This document shows, in pieces, positions 47,535-56,487 of a stretch of 64,000 nucleotides of DNA (position 1 is its first letter; each line of letters starts with the position of its first letter). The notes below the pieces were generated by a model. The model was not told where the DNA came from and made no database searches. It saw only the letters and a program-made list of their open reading frames with translations. Source of the stretch: FEN-1219 sp036563665 (lineage in GTDB: Bacteria > Pseudomonadota > Gammaproteobacteria > Steroidobacterales > Rariloculaceae); NCBI GenBank assembly GCA_036563665.1, contig DATCLY010000041.1, positions 101,843 through 165,842 of the forward strand. Direction: 5' to 3'. The translations under genes and the position numbers were made by a program.

Positions 47535-47760
47535 GCCTGACGCCTTTTCAGGCGCGATCTTCCGTGTCCTGGCGTCTGCGGCGCGCGGGCGTTCGCGCAG
47601 GGGCCCGTCCATGCAGACCCCCTTCCAGGAACGGCGTGAATACGTCCCTGTAGCCTCGCGCGCGCGCATCCTGCGCGCGAGCGTCCTGGAAAGGGGTCTG
47701 CATGGACGGCCCCGACGCCTCGCCGCAAGTGTGAGGATCGCGCCTGAAAAGGCGTCAGGC
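47535..47760. repeat. 226-bp composite long-hairpin element
   Basis: Outer arms of 25 bases (47535-47559 and 47736-47760) are perfect reverse complements and each carries a REP-like hairpin (GCCTTTTCAGGC). Inner arms of 30 bases (47601-47630 and 47684-47713) match at 28 of 30 positions. The centre holds a further GCGCGC stem, and the spacers between outer and inner arms also pair in part, so nearly the whole element folds into one rod. It fills most of the 395-base gap between the MBL gene and the BON-SRPBCC gene; no credible gene lies in it. It may be a non-autonomous mobile element or a structured RNA. Confidence 0.75.
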
Positions 47761-47898
47761 GACAGGGGCTTTCGAGCCGCTATTCGTCCTTTCGGCGTCC
47801 GAGCCGCGGTGCGCTTCGGCTTCCGCCGTGGCACGAGTCTTGCTCCACCCTGCGTAGCGAGCTTCCACTCCGCACACGGCTTTCATAGGAGGAAGGCC

Positions 47899-49155
47899 AT
47901 GCGAAATCCAGTAGCGTTGCTGATCTCGACCGGGATCGGCGCGGCCGCGATGTACTACCTCGACCCGGCGCGGGGCCGCTACCGCCGGGGGCTCGTGCGG
48001 GACCGGATCGTGCACGCGGGCCATCTGACGAAGCGCGGCGTGCGCGTGGTGACGCACGACATGCGCAACCGGGCGCTCGGCACGGCCGCCTCGCTGCGCT
48101 CGGTGTTCGACCGCGCGCCGCCCGACGACCACGTGCTGGCGGATCGCGTGCGCGCCTGCCTCGGGCGGGTGATCACGCACCCCGCCTCCGTGCACGTGGA
48201 AGCGTCCCAGGGCGTCGTGACCTTGTCCGGTCCCATCCTCGAGCACGAGGTACCGCAGCTCATGGACTACGTGTGGAGCGTGCGCGGCGTGCGTGAGGTG
48301 CGCAACGAGCTAGAGGTGCACAAGGAACCGGGGCGGGTGCCGGGGCTGCAAGGCAATCCGGACCGCCGGCCGGGCGAGCGCTGGTCGTTCCTGCAAGACA
48401 ACTGGTCGCCCACCGCCCGCACGCTCGGCGGCCTCGCGGGCGCGGCGGCCACGCTGTACGGCTTGAGCCGCCGCACGCCGCCGGCGGTGGCGCTGGGCGC
48501 GGGCGGCGCGCTGCTGCTGGCCCGGGCCGTTACCAACCGCGACCTGCGCAGCCTGCTCGGCATCGGCGCGGAGCGGCACGCGGTGGAGGTGCACAAGAGC
48601 ATCCGCATCCACGCGCCGGTGGAGAAGGTGTTCGCCTGTTGGAACGACTTCGAAGGCTTCCCGCGTTTCACCAAGCATGTCCTGCGCGTTCGCCGGCTCG
48701 AGCCTCGGCAGAACCAGGAGCGCTGGCGCTGGACCGTGACGGGCCCGTTGGGCACCCGCCTCGACTTCGACGCGGTGATCACCGCGCGCGAGGATAATCG
48801 GCTGCTCGAGTGGCGGACGGAACGCGGCGCCTTCGTGCAGCACGCGGGACGCGTGCAGTTCCAGCAGAACGGCGACGACTCCACCACCGTGGAGATCAAG
48901 ATGGTGTACAACCCCGTCGCCGGCGCCGTCGGCCACGCGGTGGCATGGCTCCTGGGCTGCGACCCCAAGCATCAGATGGACGACGATCTGATGCGCATGA
49001 AGACGTATCTCGAGACGGGCCGTCCGCCGCGCGACGCCGCTCTGCATCTGGCGCACGACATCGCGCGGGCGCCGGAGGAGCGGCCGGAGCCGTCGCGCCG
49101 CGCGAGCGGCAACGGCGGCGCGCACGCGGAGCCCGCGCAGCCGGCGGCGCACTGA
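47899..49155 (+). CDS. BON domain and SRPBCC (polyketide cyclase-like) domain protein
   Basis: 418 residues; ATG 47899 has AGGAGGAAGG just upstream. An N-terminal hydrophobic segment with the MYYLDPARGRYRRG motif (seen in proteins anchored near the membrane) leads to a BON domain (about 75-135, LGRVITHPASVHVEASQGVVTLSGP), then a hydrophobic patch (about 170-205) and an SRPBCC lipid-binding domain (about 225-365, VEVHKSIRIHAPVEKVFACWNDFEGFPRF). The last 50 residues are a polar Ala/Pro-rich tail. BON domains bind phospholipid surfaces; the combination points to a membrane-associated lipid- or quinone-binding stress protein. Function not established. Confidence 0.8.
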   Translation: MRNPVALLISTGIGAAAMYYLDPARGRYRRGLVRDRIVHAGHLTKRGVRVVTHDMRNRALGTAASLRSVFDRAPPDDHVLADRVRACLGRVITHPASVHVEASQGVVTLSGPILEHEVPQLMDYVWSVRGVREVRNELEVHKEPGRVPGLQGNPDRRPGERWSFLQDNWSPTARTLGGLAGAAATLYGLSRRTPPAVALGAGGALLLARAVTNRDLRSLLGIGAERHAVEVHKSIRIHAPVEKVFACWNDFEGFPRFTKHVLRVRRLEPRQNQERWRWTVTGPLGTRLDFDAVITAREDNRLLEWRTERGAFVQHAGRVQFQQNGDDSTTVEIKMVYNPVAGAVGHAVAWLLGCDPKHQMDDDLMRMKTYLETGRPPRDAALHLAHDIARAPEERPEPSRRASGNGGAHAEPAQPAAH

Positions 49156-49178
49156 CGCGCCACGCCCCGGCCGCCGCC

Positions 49179-49203
49179 GCGCGCCCCGCGACCCGGGGCG
49201 CGC
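49179..49203. terminator. Strong GC hairpin between convergent genes
   Basis: GCGCGCCCCG (49179-49188) pairs perfectly with CGGGGCGCGC (49194-49203) around a 5-base loop, between the stops of the BON-SRPBCC gene and the SDR gene. No T tract follows on either strand; a terminator or RNA-end role is inferred from position and stem strength. Confidence 0.4.
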
Positions 49204-49249
49204 GATGGTTCCCTGTATTGCAACTCTCTACGGCGCCCGACAGGTTTCC

Positions 49250-49996
49250 TCAGCGCATCAGAATGCCGCCGTCGGCGATGAGCGTGGCACCGTGCACGAA
49301 GTCCGCCGCCGGCGAGACGAGCCATGCGCAGCACTCGGCGATCTGCTCCGCGGTGCCGACCTTGCCGACCGCGGCCTCCACCTCCTTGCGCCGCACGGGG
49401 TCACTCATCGCGGAGGCGACGAACGGCGTGTCGATGAAGCCCGGCGCCACGGCGTTCACGGCGATGCCTTTGGGCCCGAGCTCGCGGGCGCAGCTCTTCA
49501 TCATCGTGAGCACGGCGCCCTTGCTCGTCGCATACGCGCCCCGCGCGACGTAGCCGCCGCCCGTGTAGCTCGAGATGCTCGCGATCATGCAGATGCGCGC
49601 GCCGCGCTGCATGTACTTCGCGGCTTCGCGCACGCTCAGGAAGGAGCCGATGACGTTCACGTCGAAGAGCTTGCGGAACTCGGCGACCGTGGTCTCGAAG
49701 AACGGAGTGGTGTTGATGATCCCCGCGGCCGTGACGAGCGCGTCGAGGCCGCCCCAGACGGTGCCCGCCTGCTCGAACGCGCGGACCACCGAAGCTTCGT
49801 CCGCGACGTCCACCTCGATCGCGACGCCGCTCGCGCCGGCCGTCTCCCGCGCTCCGGCGAGGTTGCGGTCCAGGCAGGCCACGCGCCAACCGAGGGCCTG
49901 CAGGCGGCGCGCCGTGGCCGCGCCGATGCCGCTCGCGGCGCCCGTGACGGCGGCTCGCCTGCCGCCCGCCGTGTTGTCGGATGCAGTCGTGCTCAT
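49250..49996 (-). CDS. SDR family oxidoreductase
   Basis: 248 residues, classical short-chain dehydrogenase/reductase. Cofactor motif AAVTGAASGIGAATA, an acidic residue after strand 2 (CLDRN) favouring NAD(H), the LVTAAGI (NNAG-like) segment, catalytic Ser in SISSYTGGGYVARGAYATSK with Tyr and Lys (YATSK), and PGFIDTPF after it. Start ATG 49996 with GGAGGG 10 bases upstream. Oxidises or reduces an alcohol/ketone; substrate unknown. No operon partner. Confidence 0.85.
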   Translation of the reverse strand: MSTTASDNTAGGRRAAVTGAASGIGAATARRLQALGWRVACLDRNLAGARETAGASGVAIEVDVADEASVVRAFEQAGTVWGGLDALVTAAGIINTTPFFETTVAEFRKLFDVNVIGSFLSVREAAKYMQRGARICMIASISSYTGGGYVARGAYATSKGAVLTMMKSCARELGPKGIAVNAVAPGFIDTPFVASAMSDPVRRKEVEAAVGKVGTAEQIAECCAWLVSPAADFVHGATLIADGGILMR

Positions 49997-50083
49997 CGAT
50001 GTGGTCCCTCCGTCGGGTGCGCAGACTAAACGCTTTCGCCGCTCGCCGCGAGAGGGCTACATGTCACGGAGCGGACGCGCTGC

Positions 50084-50527
50084 TCAGCGGTAACCGACGC
50101 CGAGCACGTAGTCGCGCAGCAGGAGCTCCTCCGACTCCACCTCGTCCAGCAAGACCTGCAAGGCATCGCGCGCATGCAGCACGCCCAGCGGCCGCGCTTC
50201 GGCGTCGAGCACCGGGACGTGCTTCAGCCTGCGCTCACGCATCGTCCCCCAAACATCGGCGAGCCAGTCCGTCGGGCGACACGTGATCACGTCGCGAGTC
50301 ATCACGGCAGAAGCGGCGACGGTGCACCCGCTCCCCTGACATCGGCTGATCTGCCTCATCACATCGGTCTTGCTGATGACGCCCGCGAGCGTCCCATCGG
50401 CACGGCACGCCACCACGAGGGTGATCTCGGGCCGCGCGAGGTGCGCGGCGGCCTCGATGAGCGGCGCATCTTCGCTGACCGTGGCGAGTCGCTTGCGCGT
50501 CGTTTCCAACATCCCTTCCACGAACAT
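50084..50527 (-). CDS. CBS domain protein (two CBS repeats)
   Basis: 147 residues. Start choice: GGAGG is followed at once by ATGCCGATG; the second ATG (50527) has the proper 6-base gap, so it is preferred over 50533. Repeat 1: TVSEDAPLIEAAAHLARPEITLVVACRADGTLAGVISKTDVMR; repeat 2: CRPTDWLADVWGTMRERRLKHVPVLDAEARPLGVLHARDAL (given as positions about 8-60 and 75-125). Such tandem CBS proteins bind adenine nucleotides or other ligands and control partner proteins; no partner is evident. Final YVLGVGYR is typical of stand-alone CBS proteins. Confidence 0.85.
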   Translation of the reverse strand: MFVEGMLETTRKRLATVSEDAPLIEAAAHLARPEITLVVACRADGTLAGVISKTDVMRQISRCQGSGCTVAASAVMTRDVITCRPTDWLADVWGTMRERRLKHVPVLDAEARPLGVLHARDALQVLLDEVESEELLLRDYVLGVGYR

Positions 50528-50723
50528 CGGCATCCTCCTCGTCGGCGCGCGAGCCGCGCCGCGCATGTGGAGCTCGGCGCGGAATCTCGAAGTCAAGCAT
50601 ACCCGCGCTCACGCCACCACGGCGGCCCTAGTGGCCGTGCGCATCACTTGCGCCTGAACGATTTCGGCGGAAGCGGTATGCTAAGCGCCCCCACGGACGA
50701 ACCACCCAGGAGACCGCACGGCC

Positions 50724-51857
50724 GTGCCCGCCAACCCCATTTCGGCCGTCGACCCCGACGGCTTGCTCGAATATTCGGTGGTCTTCACCGATCGCTCGCT
50801 GAACCACATGTCCGCGGCCTTCCAGGCCGTGATGCGCGACGTGTCGGCCACCCTGAAACGCGTCTACGGTGCGGCTGCCGTCGTGATCGTGCCGGGCGGC
50901 GGCACGTACGGCATGGAGGCGGTGGCCCGGCAGCTCGCCACGGGCAAGCGCTGCACGGTGCTCAGGAACGGCTGGTTCAGCTATCGCTGGACGCAGATCT
51001 TCGAGGCCGGAAACATCCCCGCCGAGTCCAGCGTGCTCACGGCCCGCCGCACGGGCGACCGCAGCCATTCGCCGTTCGTGCCGGCGCCGATCGACGAGGT
51101 GGAAGCGCACATCGCGAGGGAGCGCCCCGACCTCGTGTTCGCGCCCCACGTCGAGACCGCGTCCGGCATCGTGCTGCCGGACGACTACATCCGACGCGCG
51201 GCCGCGGCCGTGCACACCGTGGGCGGCCTGTTCGTGCTCGATTGCATCGCGTCGGGCACGTTGTGGGTGGACATGCGCGCGCTCGACGTCGACGTGCTGA
51301 TCTCTGCGCCGCAGAAGGGCTGGTCCGGCACGCCCTGCGCGGGGCTCGTGATGCTCGGCGAGCGGGCGCGCGAGCGCGTGGCCGCCACGCGCAGCACGAG
51401 CTTCGCGATGGATCTTCGCAAGTGGCTCGAGATCATGGAGGCCTACGAGAACGGCGGCCACGCCTACCATGCGACGATGCCCACCGACGGCCTCCGGCGC
51501 TTGCGAGACATGATGGTCGAGACGGAGCGCGTCGGCTTCGAGCGGTTGCGCGAGCGGCAGATCGAGCTCGGCCGGCGCGTGCGCACCCTGCTCGCGGAGC
51601 GCGGTTTCCCGAGCGTGGCGGGGCCGGGCTTCGAGGCGCCGTGCGTCGTCGTCTCCTACACGAAGGACCCCGACATCGTGGCGGCCTTCGCGAAGGCGGG
51701 CGTGCAGGTCGCGGCCGGCGTGCCGCTCATGTGCGGCGAGCCCCCTGACTACCGGGCGTTCCGCATCGGGCTCTTTGGACTCGACAAGCTGAACGACGTG
51801 GACGGCGCGGTGGCGCGTCTCGAGCGGGGGCTCGCGCGAGCCACGGGCACGGGCTAG
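50724..51857 (+). CDS. Class V aminotransferase (alanine-glyoxylate / serine-pyruvate type)
   Basis: 377 residues from a GTG at 50724 with AGGAG about 12 bases upstream. Fold-type I PLP enzyme with PGGGTYGMEAVARQ (phosphate loop), HVETASGIVLP, the Asp in LFVLDCIASGTLWVDM and the Schiff-base Lys in ISAPQKGWSGTPCAG. The ending FRIGLFGLDKLNDVDG is typical of the SgaA/AGXT-like group. It may transfer the amino group from alanine, serine or another amine to glyoxylate or a 2-oxoacid. Its stop shares the four bases CTAG with the stop of the convergent TRAP permease gene. Confidence 0.85.
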   Translation: MPANPISAVDPDGLLEYSVVFTDRSLNHMSAAFQAVMRDVSATLKRVYGAAAVVIVPGGGTYGMEAVARQLATGKRCTVLRNGWFSYRWTQIFEAGNIPAESSVLTARRTGDRSHSPFVPAPIDEVEAHIARERPDLVFAPHVETASGIVLPDDYIRRAAAAVHTVGGLFVLDCIASGTLWVDMRALDVDVLISAPQKGWSGTPCAGLVMLGERARERVAATRSTSFAMDLRKWLEIMEAYENGGHAYHATMPTDGLRRLRDMMVETERVGFERLRERQIELGRRVRTLLAERGFPSVAGPGFEAPCVVVSYTKDPDIVAAFAKAGVQVAAGVPLMCGEPPDYRAFRIGLFGLDKLNDVDGAVARLERGLARATGTG

Positions 51858-53137
51858 CGCGCGCCCAGCAATTCCGGCAACGCGAGCGATAACCCGGGCA
51901 CGTAGGTCACCACCGCCAGCATCGCGAGCAGCACGCCGAGCCACGGGAGCGCGGCGCGGATCACGGCCGTGACCGGCATCTCGGCCACGCCGGACGTGAC
52001 GAAGAGATTGAGCCCCACGGGAGGCGTGACGAGGCCGATCTCCAGGTTCACCGTCATGACGATGCCCAAGTGCACCGGATGGATGCCGAGCTCCATGGCG
52101 ATGGGGAACAGGATCGGCGCGAGGATCAGGATCACGGAGGTGGGCTCCATGAAGGCGCCGGCCGCGAGCAGCAGCAGGTTCACGGCGAGCAGGAACGCCC
52201 ACGCCGGCAAGCCCAAGTCGATGATCCAGGCGGAGATCGCCTGCGGGATCTGCTCGGTCGTCAGCACGAACGCGAACAGATACGCGTTGGCGATGATGAA
52301 CATGAGCATCGCGGTCACGCGTGCGCTGTCGACGAGCACGCGCGGCACTGCCGCGAGCGGCATGTCCCGGTAGACGAGCAGCACCACGAGCAACGCATAC
52401 ACGGCCGACACGGCGGCCGCCTCGGTGGGCGTGAACACGCCGGCGTAGATCCCGCCGAGCACGATCGCCACGAGCGCGAGCCCCCAGCCCGCGTCGCGCG
52501 CGGTGACGAGCAGCGTGCGCAGATCGACGGGCGGCTGCCGCGGCAGGTTGCGCCGGCGGGCGACGATCGCCACCGTGACGAGCAGCGCCGCCCCGAGCGA
52601 GATGCCCGGCAGCACGCCCGCCATGAAGAGATCCCCTACCGAGGTCTCCGTGACAGCCCCGTACACCACGAGCACGATCGACGGCGGGATGAGGATGCCG
52701 AGCGTGCCCGCGTTGCAGATGAGCCCGGCGCCGAACGCCTTCGAGTACCCCGAGCGCACCATGCCCGCGATCATGATGCTGCCCACGGCCACCACGGTGG
52801 CCGGCGACGAGCCGGACACCGCGGCGAAGAACGCGCAGGCCAAGAGCGCCGCCATGCCGAGCCCTCCGCGGAAGCGCCCCACGAGCGCGTTGGCGAACGC
52901 GATCATGCGCTTCGCGACGCCGCCCGAGGTCATGAGCTGCCCCGCGAGGATGAAGAACGGGATCGCGAGCAGCGGATACACCTGCGTGGCGCTGAAGAAC
53001 CGCTGCGCGAGCGCCGCGAGCGATTGATCGGAGAAGAGCAGCATCGTGGCGATGCTCGCGAGGCCGAGAGCGATCGCCACCGGCACGCCGGCCGCGAGGC
53101 AGAGGAACAGCGCGCCGAGAAGGAACAGGCCGCTCAC
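51854..53137 (-). CDS. dctM: TRAP transporter large permease (DctM)
   Basis: 427 residues, exactly the family length, from a GTG at 53137 that overlaps the dctQ stop in GTGA; a longer frame to 53872 is not used. About twelve helices with FSATQVYPLLAIPFFILAGQLM, FAAVSGSSPATVVAVGSIM, GILIPPSIVLVVYGAVTE, GGIYAGVFTPTEAAAVSAVYA, AFMEPTSVILILAPILFPIA and IGLVTPPVGLNLFV, all DctM hallmarks. It imports an organic acid with Na+ using the DctP and DctQ proteins encoded just upstream. Convergent with the aminotransferase gene. Confidence 0.92.
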   Translation of the reverse strand: MSGLFLLGALFLCLAAGVPVAIALGLASIATMLLFSDQSLAALAQRFFSATQVYPLLAIPFFILAGQLMTSGGVAKRMIAFANALVGRFRGGLGMAALLACAFFAAVSGSSPATVVAVGSIMIAGMVRSGYSKAFGAGLICNAGTLGILIPPSIVLVVYGAVTETSVGDLFMAGVLPGISLGAALLVTVAIVARRRNLPRQPPVDLRTLLVTARDAGWGLALVAIVLGGIYAGVFTPTEAAAVSAVYALLVVLLVYRDMPLAAVPRVLVDSARVTAMLMFIIANAYLFAFVLTTEQIPQAISAWIIDLGLPAWAFLLAVNLLLLAAGAFMEPTSVILILAPILFPIAMELGIHPVHLGIVMTVNLEIGLVTPPVGLNLFVTSGVAEMPVTAVIRAALPWLGVLLAMLAVVTYVPGLSLALPELLGAR

Positions 53138-53763
53138 CGCCGCGACCGCTCCGCCGCTGCGTCCGCCGGCCGCTCCGCCGCGGGGCCGCGATCCGGGCGC
53201 AGCGCCGCGCCGGGCACCGCCAAGGATCGTTGCGTTCCCGCCCCGCCCGTCGCCGCCCTCCACGCCGCCTGCACGAGCCGTGCGCCGAGCAGCGCGAAGG
53301 CGATGGGCATGATGCCCGTCAGCACCCAGCGTGGCAGCGGGATGTCGCGCGCGTAGTTGCCGAGCGCGACGAGCCGGCCCACGAACACGGCGCTGCCGTA
53401 GACCATGAAGGCGCAGTAGGCGAGGCTCGCCGCCAGCGCGGCGAAGCCCACGACGCGGGCCGCCGTGGCCGGCAGCCGCTCGGTCACGAGCTCCACGGCG
53501 ATGTGCGCATTCGTGCGCACGCAGTACGACATGCCGATCAGGATCATCCAGGCGAAGGCGTACGTCGTGGCTTCGAGCGACCACACGAACCCGGTGCCGA
53601 AGGCGTAGCGCAGCACCACCTGCACGAAAGTCACGAGCGTCATGAAGGCGAGCGTCGCGGCGATGAACACCTCCTCGGCGCGATCCAGACATCGTGCGAG
53701 GAATGAACGCGGCGCCGCCGCCCGCTCCGCGGCCGAAGGTTCTGCGGTATCGGGCTCCGCCAC
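53134..53763 (-). CDS. dctQ: TRAP transporter small permease (DctQ)
   Basis: 209 residues with four membrane helices and the DctQ pattern AEEVFIAATLAFMTLVTFVQVVLRYAFGTGFVWSLEATTYAFAWMI (given as positions about 28-75) and GMSYCVRTNAHIAVELV, the conserved R-x-x-x-H-I motif. A 40-residue polar C-terminal tail follows. Lies 12 bases after dctP and overlaps dctM by four bases, so the three genes form one operon. Confidence 0.88.
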   Translation of the reverse strand: MAEPDTAEPSAAERAAAPRSFLARCLDRAEEVFIAATLAFMTLVTFVQVVLRYAFGTGFVWSLEATTYAFAWMILIGMSYCVRTNAHIAVELVTERLPATAARVVGFAALAASLAYCAFMVYGSAVFVGRLVALGNYARDIPLPRWVLTGIMPIAFALLGARLVQAAWRAATGGAGTQRSLAVPGAALRPDRGPAAERPADAAAERSRR

Positions 53764-53775
53764 GGGCCTCGCGGC

Positions 53776-54795
53776 TCAGTCCGCGGCGCCGGCGCGCTGC
53801 GCCGCCGCGATCAGCTCCGGCCCGATCTCGTCCCTGAACTGGTCCCACACGGGCGCCATGGCGCGCTGCCACGCGGCGAGCTGCTCACGCGTCAGCGTGA
53901 TGATCTCGGAGCGCCCGGACTCCTCGATGAGGCGCCGATGCTCGCGGTTGATGTCCTCGGAATGCGCGTTGACCCACTGCGTGACTTCCGCGAGCGTGGC
54001 CTCGAGCCCTTCGCGGAGATCGGCCGGCAGCCCCTCCCAGAACGCCCGGTTCACGGCCACGTAGTAGCCGATGTAGCCGTGATTGCTCTCGGTGATGTAC
54101 GGCTGCACCTCGTAGAAGCGGGAAGAATAGATGTTCGACCAGGTGTTCTCCTGGGCATCGACCGTGCCGGTCTGAAGCGCCTGGTACACCTCGCCGAAGG
54201 CCATCTTCTGTGGGCTCCCGCCCAGCGCGAGGATCTGCGCCTGCAGCACGTCCGACTCCATGACCCGGAACTTGAGCCCCGCCGCGTCGGCGGGCTCGAC
54301 GAGGGGCCTCGGACCCGACAGCTGCTTCATGCCGTTGTGCCAGAACGCGAGGCCCAGGATGCCCTGGTCCGCGAGCGCCGTGAGCAGGGATTGCCCGACG
54401 TCGCTTTGCTGGAACCGCTCCACCGCGGCGAGGTCAGGAAAAAGAAACGGCAGGTCGAAGACCTGGAACCGATGGGTCAGGCGGTCGAACACGGACAGCG
54501 AGCTCGCGATCATCTGGATCTCGCCGAAGGCGAGCGCCTCGAGCGAGTCGCTGTCGTCCATGAGCTGGGCCGAGGGGTACACCTCGACCCGGACGCGGCC
54601 CGGGAAGCGTTCCTCGGCGAGCTGCTTGAAGCGCTCGGCGGCCTGCCCCTTCGGCGTGCCGGGCGCGACCACGTGCGGGAACCGGATGACGTAGAGCTCG
54701 CGCTCGGCGCCGCCGCCGCCTCCCCCGCAGCCCGCGATCAGCGCCACCAGCGCGAGGCAGGGCGCGGCCCGCAGGAACCGCAACGCGCTCGACAT
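53776..54795 (-). CDS. dctP: TRAP transporter substrate-binding lipoprotein (DctP)
   Basis: 339 residues, ATG 54795 with GGGGGAG upstream. The signal ends in lipobox LIAGC (Cys23) followed by a Gly run, so this binding protein is probably a lipoprotein, in contrast to the soluble DctP of the other TRAP system in the window. Mature domain: IRFPHVVAPGTPKGQAA, PSAQLMDDSDSLEALAFGEIQM, AGLKFRVMES (Arg that binds the substrate carboxylate) and VDAQENTWSNIYSSRFYEVQ, the typical C4-dicarboxylate family signature. First gene of the dctPQM operon. Confidence 0.9.
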   Translation of the reverse strand: MSSALRFLRAAPCLALVALIAGCGGGGGGAERELYVIRFPHVVAPGTPKGQAAERFKQLAEERFPGRVRVEVYPSAQLMDDSDSLEALAFGEIQMIASSLSVFDRLTHRFQVFDLPFLFPDLAAVERFQQSDVGQSLLTALADQGILGLAFWHNGMKQLSGPRPLVEPADAAGLKFRVMESDVLQAQILALGGSPQKMAFGEVYQALQTGTVDAQENTWSNIYSSRFYEVQPYITESNHGYIGYYVAVNRAFWEGLPADLREGLEATLAEVTQWVNAHSEDINREHRRLIEESGRSEIITLTREQLAAWQRAMAPVWDQFRDEIGPELIAAAQRAGAAD

Positions 54796-54852
54796 ATCGC
54801 TCCCCCCGTCTTCGCGTTATGCCCGGATTATATCGATGGTCCCCGGCACGAA

Positions 54853-54982
54853 GGCCGCGGCCGGAAAGCCGCCGGGAGCGCGGCCCCCGAGGCACGGGTG
54901 GGAGCGCCTTTCCAGGCGCGACGCTTCGTTCGAAAACGCTCGAGGAATCGCGGCTGGGAAGCCGCTCCCACAGGCTTTGTTG
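54853..54982. repeat. REP-like repeats, three units
   Basis: A degenerate reversed unit (54853-54876), a plus-oriented unit with hairpin GCGCCTTTCCAGGCGC (54897-54930) and a reversed unit (54945-54982) occupy the divergent region between the second dctP and the M24 gene, which is 279 bases long. The last 90 bases before 55075 hold CCAGGAGAA, the ribosome site of the M24 gene. Confidence 0.75.
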
Positions 54983-55074
54983 CACGCGCGGGGGCGCCTT
55001 CCGGCCGGCGCAAGTCTGGCCGCGGGCCCCTCAACTTGTTAGGCTAGCCCGCATTCCCCAGGAGAATCATCGCC

Positions 55075-56373
55075 ATGGTCGCACAGCTATCAGAGCCCCA
55101 AGTCATCAACGAAGCGGACATCAATCCGCGCCATAACTGGAAGCGCGCCATCTATGCCCCCGGGGTGATGAACGTCGACTTCGAGGAGCGCATCGACTTC
55201 CGCCGGCTCCACCGCTACCGCCTGGCCCGGACCCGCCAGGCGCTCAAGAACTCGGGGCTCGGCGCCATCCTCACGTTCGACGCGAACAACATCCGCTACA
55301 TGACGAGCACCTGGATCGGCGAGTGGTCGCGCGACAAGATGTGCCGGTTCGCGTTGCTCGCGGGCGACTCGTCTCCGCACCTTTGGGACTTCGGCTCGGC
55401 CGCCGCCCATCACCGCCTCTATGCGCCGTGGCTCGAGCCCAAGCACTGCCACGCGGGCATGCTGGGTCTGCGCGGCGCCGTGCCGCCCGAAGCGGGCCTC
55501 ATGCGCGACGCGGCCAAGCAGATCAAGGCCATCCTCGTCGAGAACGGCGTGGCGGATCAGCCGCTCGGCGTGGACCTGGTCGAGCCGCCCATGCTGTGGG
55601 CGCTCGAGAAGGAAGGCATCAAGGTGCAGGACGGCCAGCAGGTCATGCTCGACGCCCGCGAGATCAAGAGCATGGACGAGATCATGCTCCTGAACGTGGC
55701 CGCGTCGATGGTGGACGCCGTCTACCAGATGATCTACGAGGAGCTGAAGCCCGGCGTTCGCGAGAACGACATCGTGGCGCGCGCCACGAAGATGCTCTAC
55801 GAGATGGGCTCCGACGACGTCGAGGCCATCAACTCCGTGGCCGGCGAGCGCTGCAGCCCGCATCCGCACAACTTCACCGACCGCATCATCCGCCCGGGCG
55901 ACCAGACGTTCTTCGACGTCATCCAGGCCTACATGGGCTACCGCACCTGCTATTACCGCACGATCAACGTGGGCCGCGCCACGCAGGCGCAGAAAGACGC
56001 CTACAAGAAGGCGCGCGAGTGGATCGACGCGTCCATCGAGGTCATCAAGCCCGGCGTGTCCACGGCGGACGTGGCCAAGGTGTGGCCCAAGGCGCAGGAG
56101 TTCGGGTTCTCGAACGAGATGGAGTGCTTCGGCCTGCAGTTCGGCCACGGGCTCGGCGTCGCGCTGCACGAGCGCCCGATCATCAGCCGGCTGGTCATGG
56201 ACAACCCGAGCGAGATCAAGGAAGGCATGGTGTTCGCGCTCGAGACGTACTGCCCGGCGAAGGACGGCTTCTCGGCGGCGCGCATCGAAGAAGAAGTGGT
56301 GGTGACCGCGGACGGTTGCCGCGTGATCACGCTGTTCCCGGCCGAGGAGCTGCCTATCGCGAACCAGTACTGA
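55075..56373 (+). CDS. M24 family metallopeptidase-like protein with altered metal site
   Basis: 432 residues with the creatinase-type N-domain (about 30-190) and the pita-bread M24 domain (about 200-430). Expected metal ligands: Asp281 is present (FFDVIQAYMGYRTCYYRT), but the second Asp is Cys292 here; His358 (FGHGLGVALHERP), Glu390 (FALETY) and Glu405 (ARIEEEVVV) are present. Family members are Xaa-Pro peptidases, creatinases and DMSP lyase DddP; the pattern does not match DddP well. It is the first gene before the E1-alpha, E1-beta, E2 genes (114-base gap), so it may serve the same pathway, for example by cleaving a C-N or C-S bond to release the 2-oxoacid substrate. That is inference. Confidence 0.8.
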   Translation: MVAQLSEPQVINEADINPRHNWKRAIYAPGVMNVDFEERIDFRRLHRYRLARTRQALKNSGLGAILTFDANNIRYMTSTWIGEWSRDKMCRFALLAGDSSPHLWDFGSAAAHHRLYAPWLEPKHCHAGMLGLRGAVPPEAGLMRDAAKQIKAILVENGVADQPLGVDLVEPPMLWALEKEGIKVQDGQQVMLDAREIKSMDEIMLLNVAASMVDAVYQMIYEELKPGVRENDIVARATKMLYEMGSDDVEAINSVAGERCSPHPHNFTDRIIRPGDQTFFDVIQAYMGYRTCYYRTINVGRATQAQKDAYKKAREWIDASIEVIKPGVSTADVAKVWPKAQEFGFSNEMECFGLQFGHGLGVALHERPIISRLVMDNPSEIKEGMVFALETYCPAKDGFSAARIEEEVVVTADGCRVITLFPAEELPIANQY

Positions 56374-56418
56374 TTTGGATCACCGCGCCCGGAAACACGC
56401 TCCTGCCCCGGCTCTCGG

Positions 56419-56445
56419 GGCGGGAGCGCCTTTCCGGATGCGGCC
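56419..56445 (+). repeat. Degenerate REP-like unit
   Basis: GCGGGAGCGCCTTTCCGGAT then GCGGC: a plus-oriented unit with a broken stem between the M24 and E1-alpha genes. Confidence 0.55.
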
Positions 56446-56487
56446 TGCTCTTCTCTCCCCTCACACCCAATAATCAAGGCAACAGCA

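Noticed and set aside
47584..47730. Short open frames across the 226-bp hairpin element
   Set aside because: They arise on both strands from the inverted repeat itself, with no ribosome sites or conserved composition.
53138..53872. Extended 672-codon frame for the dctM gene
   Set aside because: The upstream part overlaps dctQ out of frame; the GTG at 53137 with GTGA overlap gives the standard 427-residue DctM.
55075..56373. Identification of the M24 protein as DMSP lyase DddP
   Set aside because: The DddP-type FDTDLVG...D segment is absent; the sequence has FFDVIQAYMGYRTC and lacks DddP-specific aromatic features.
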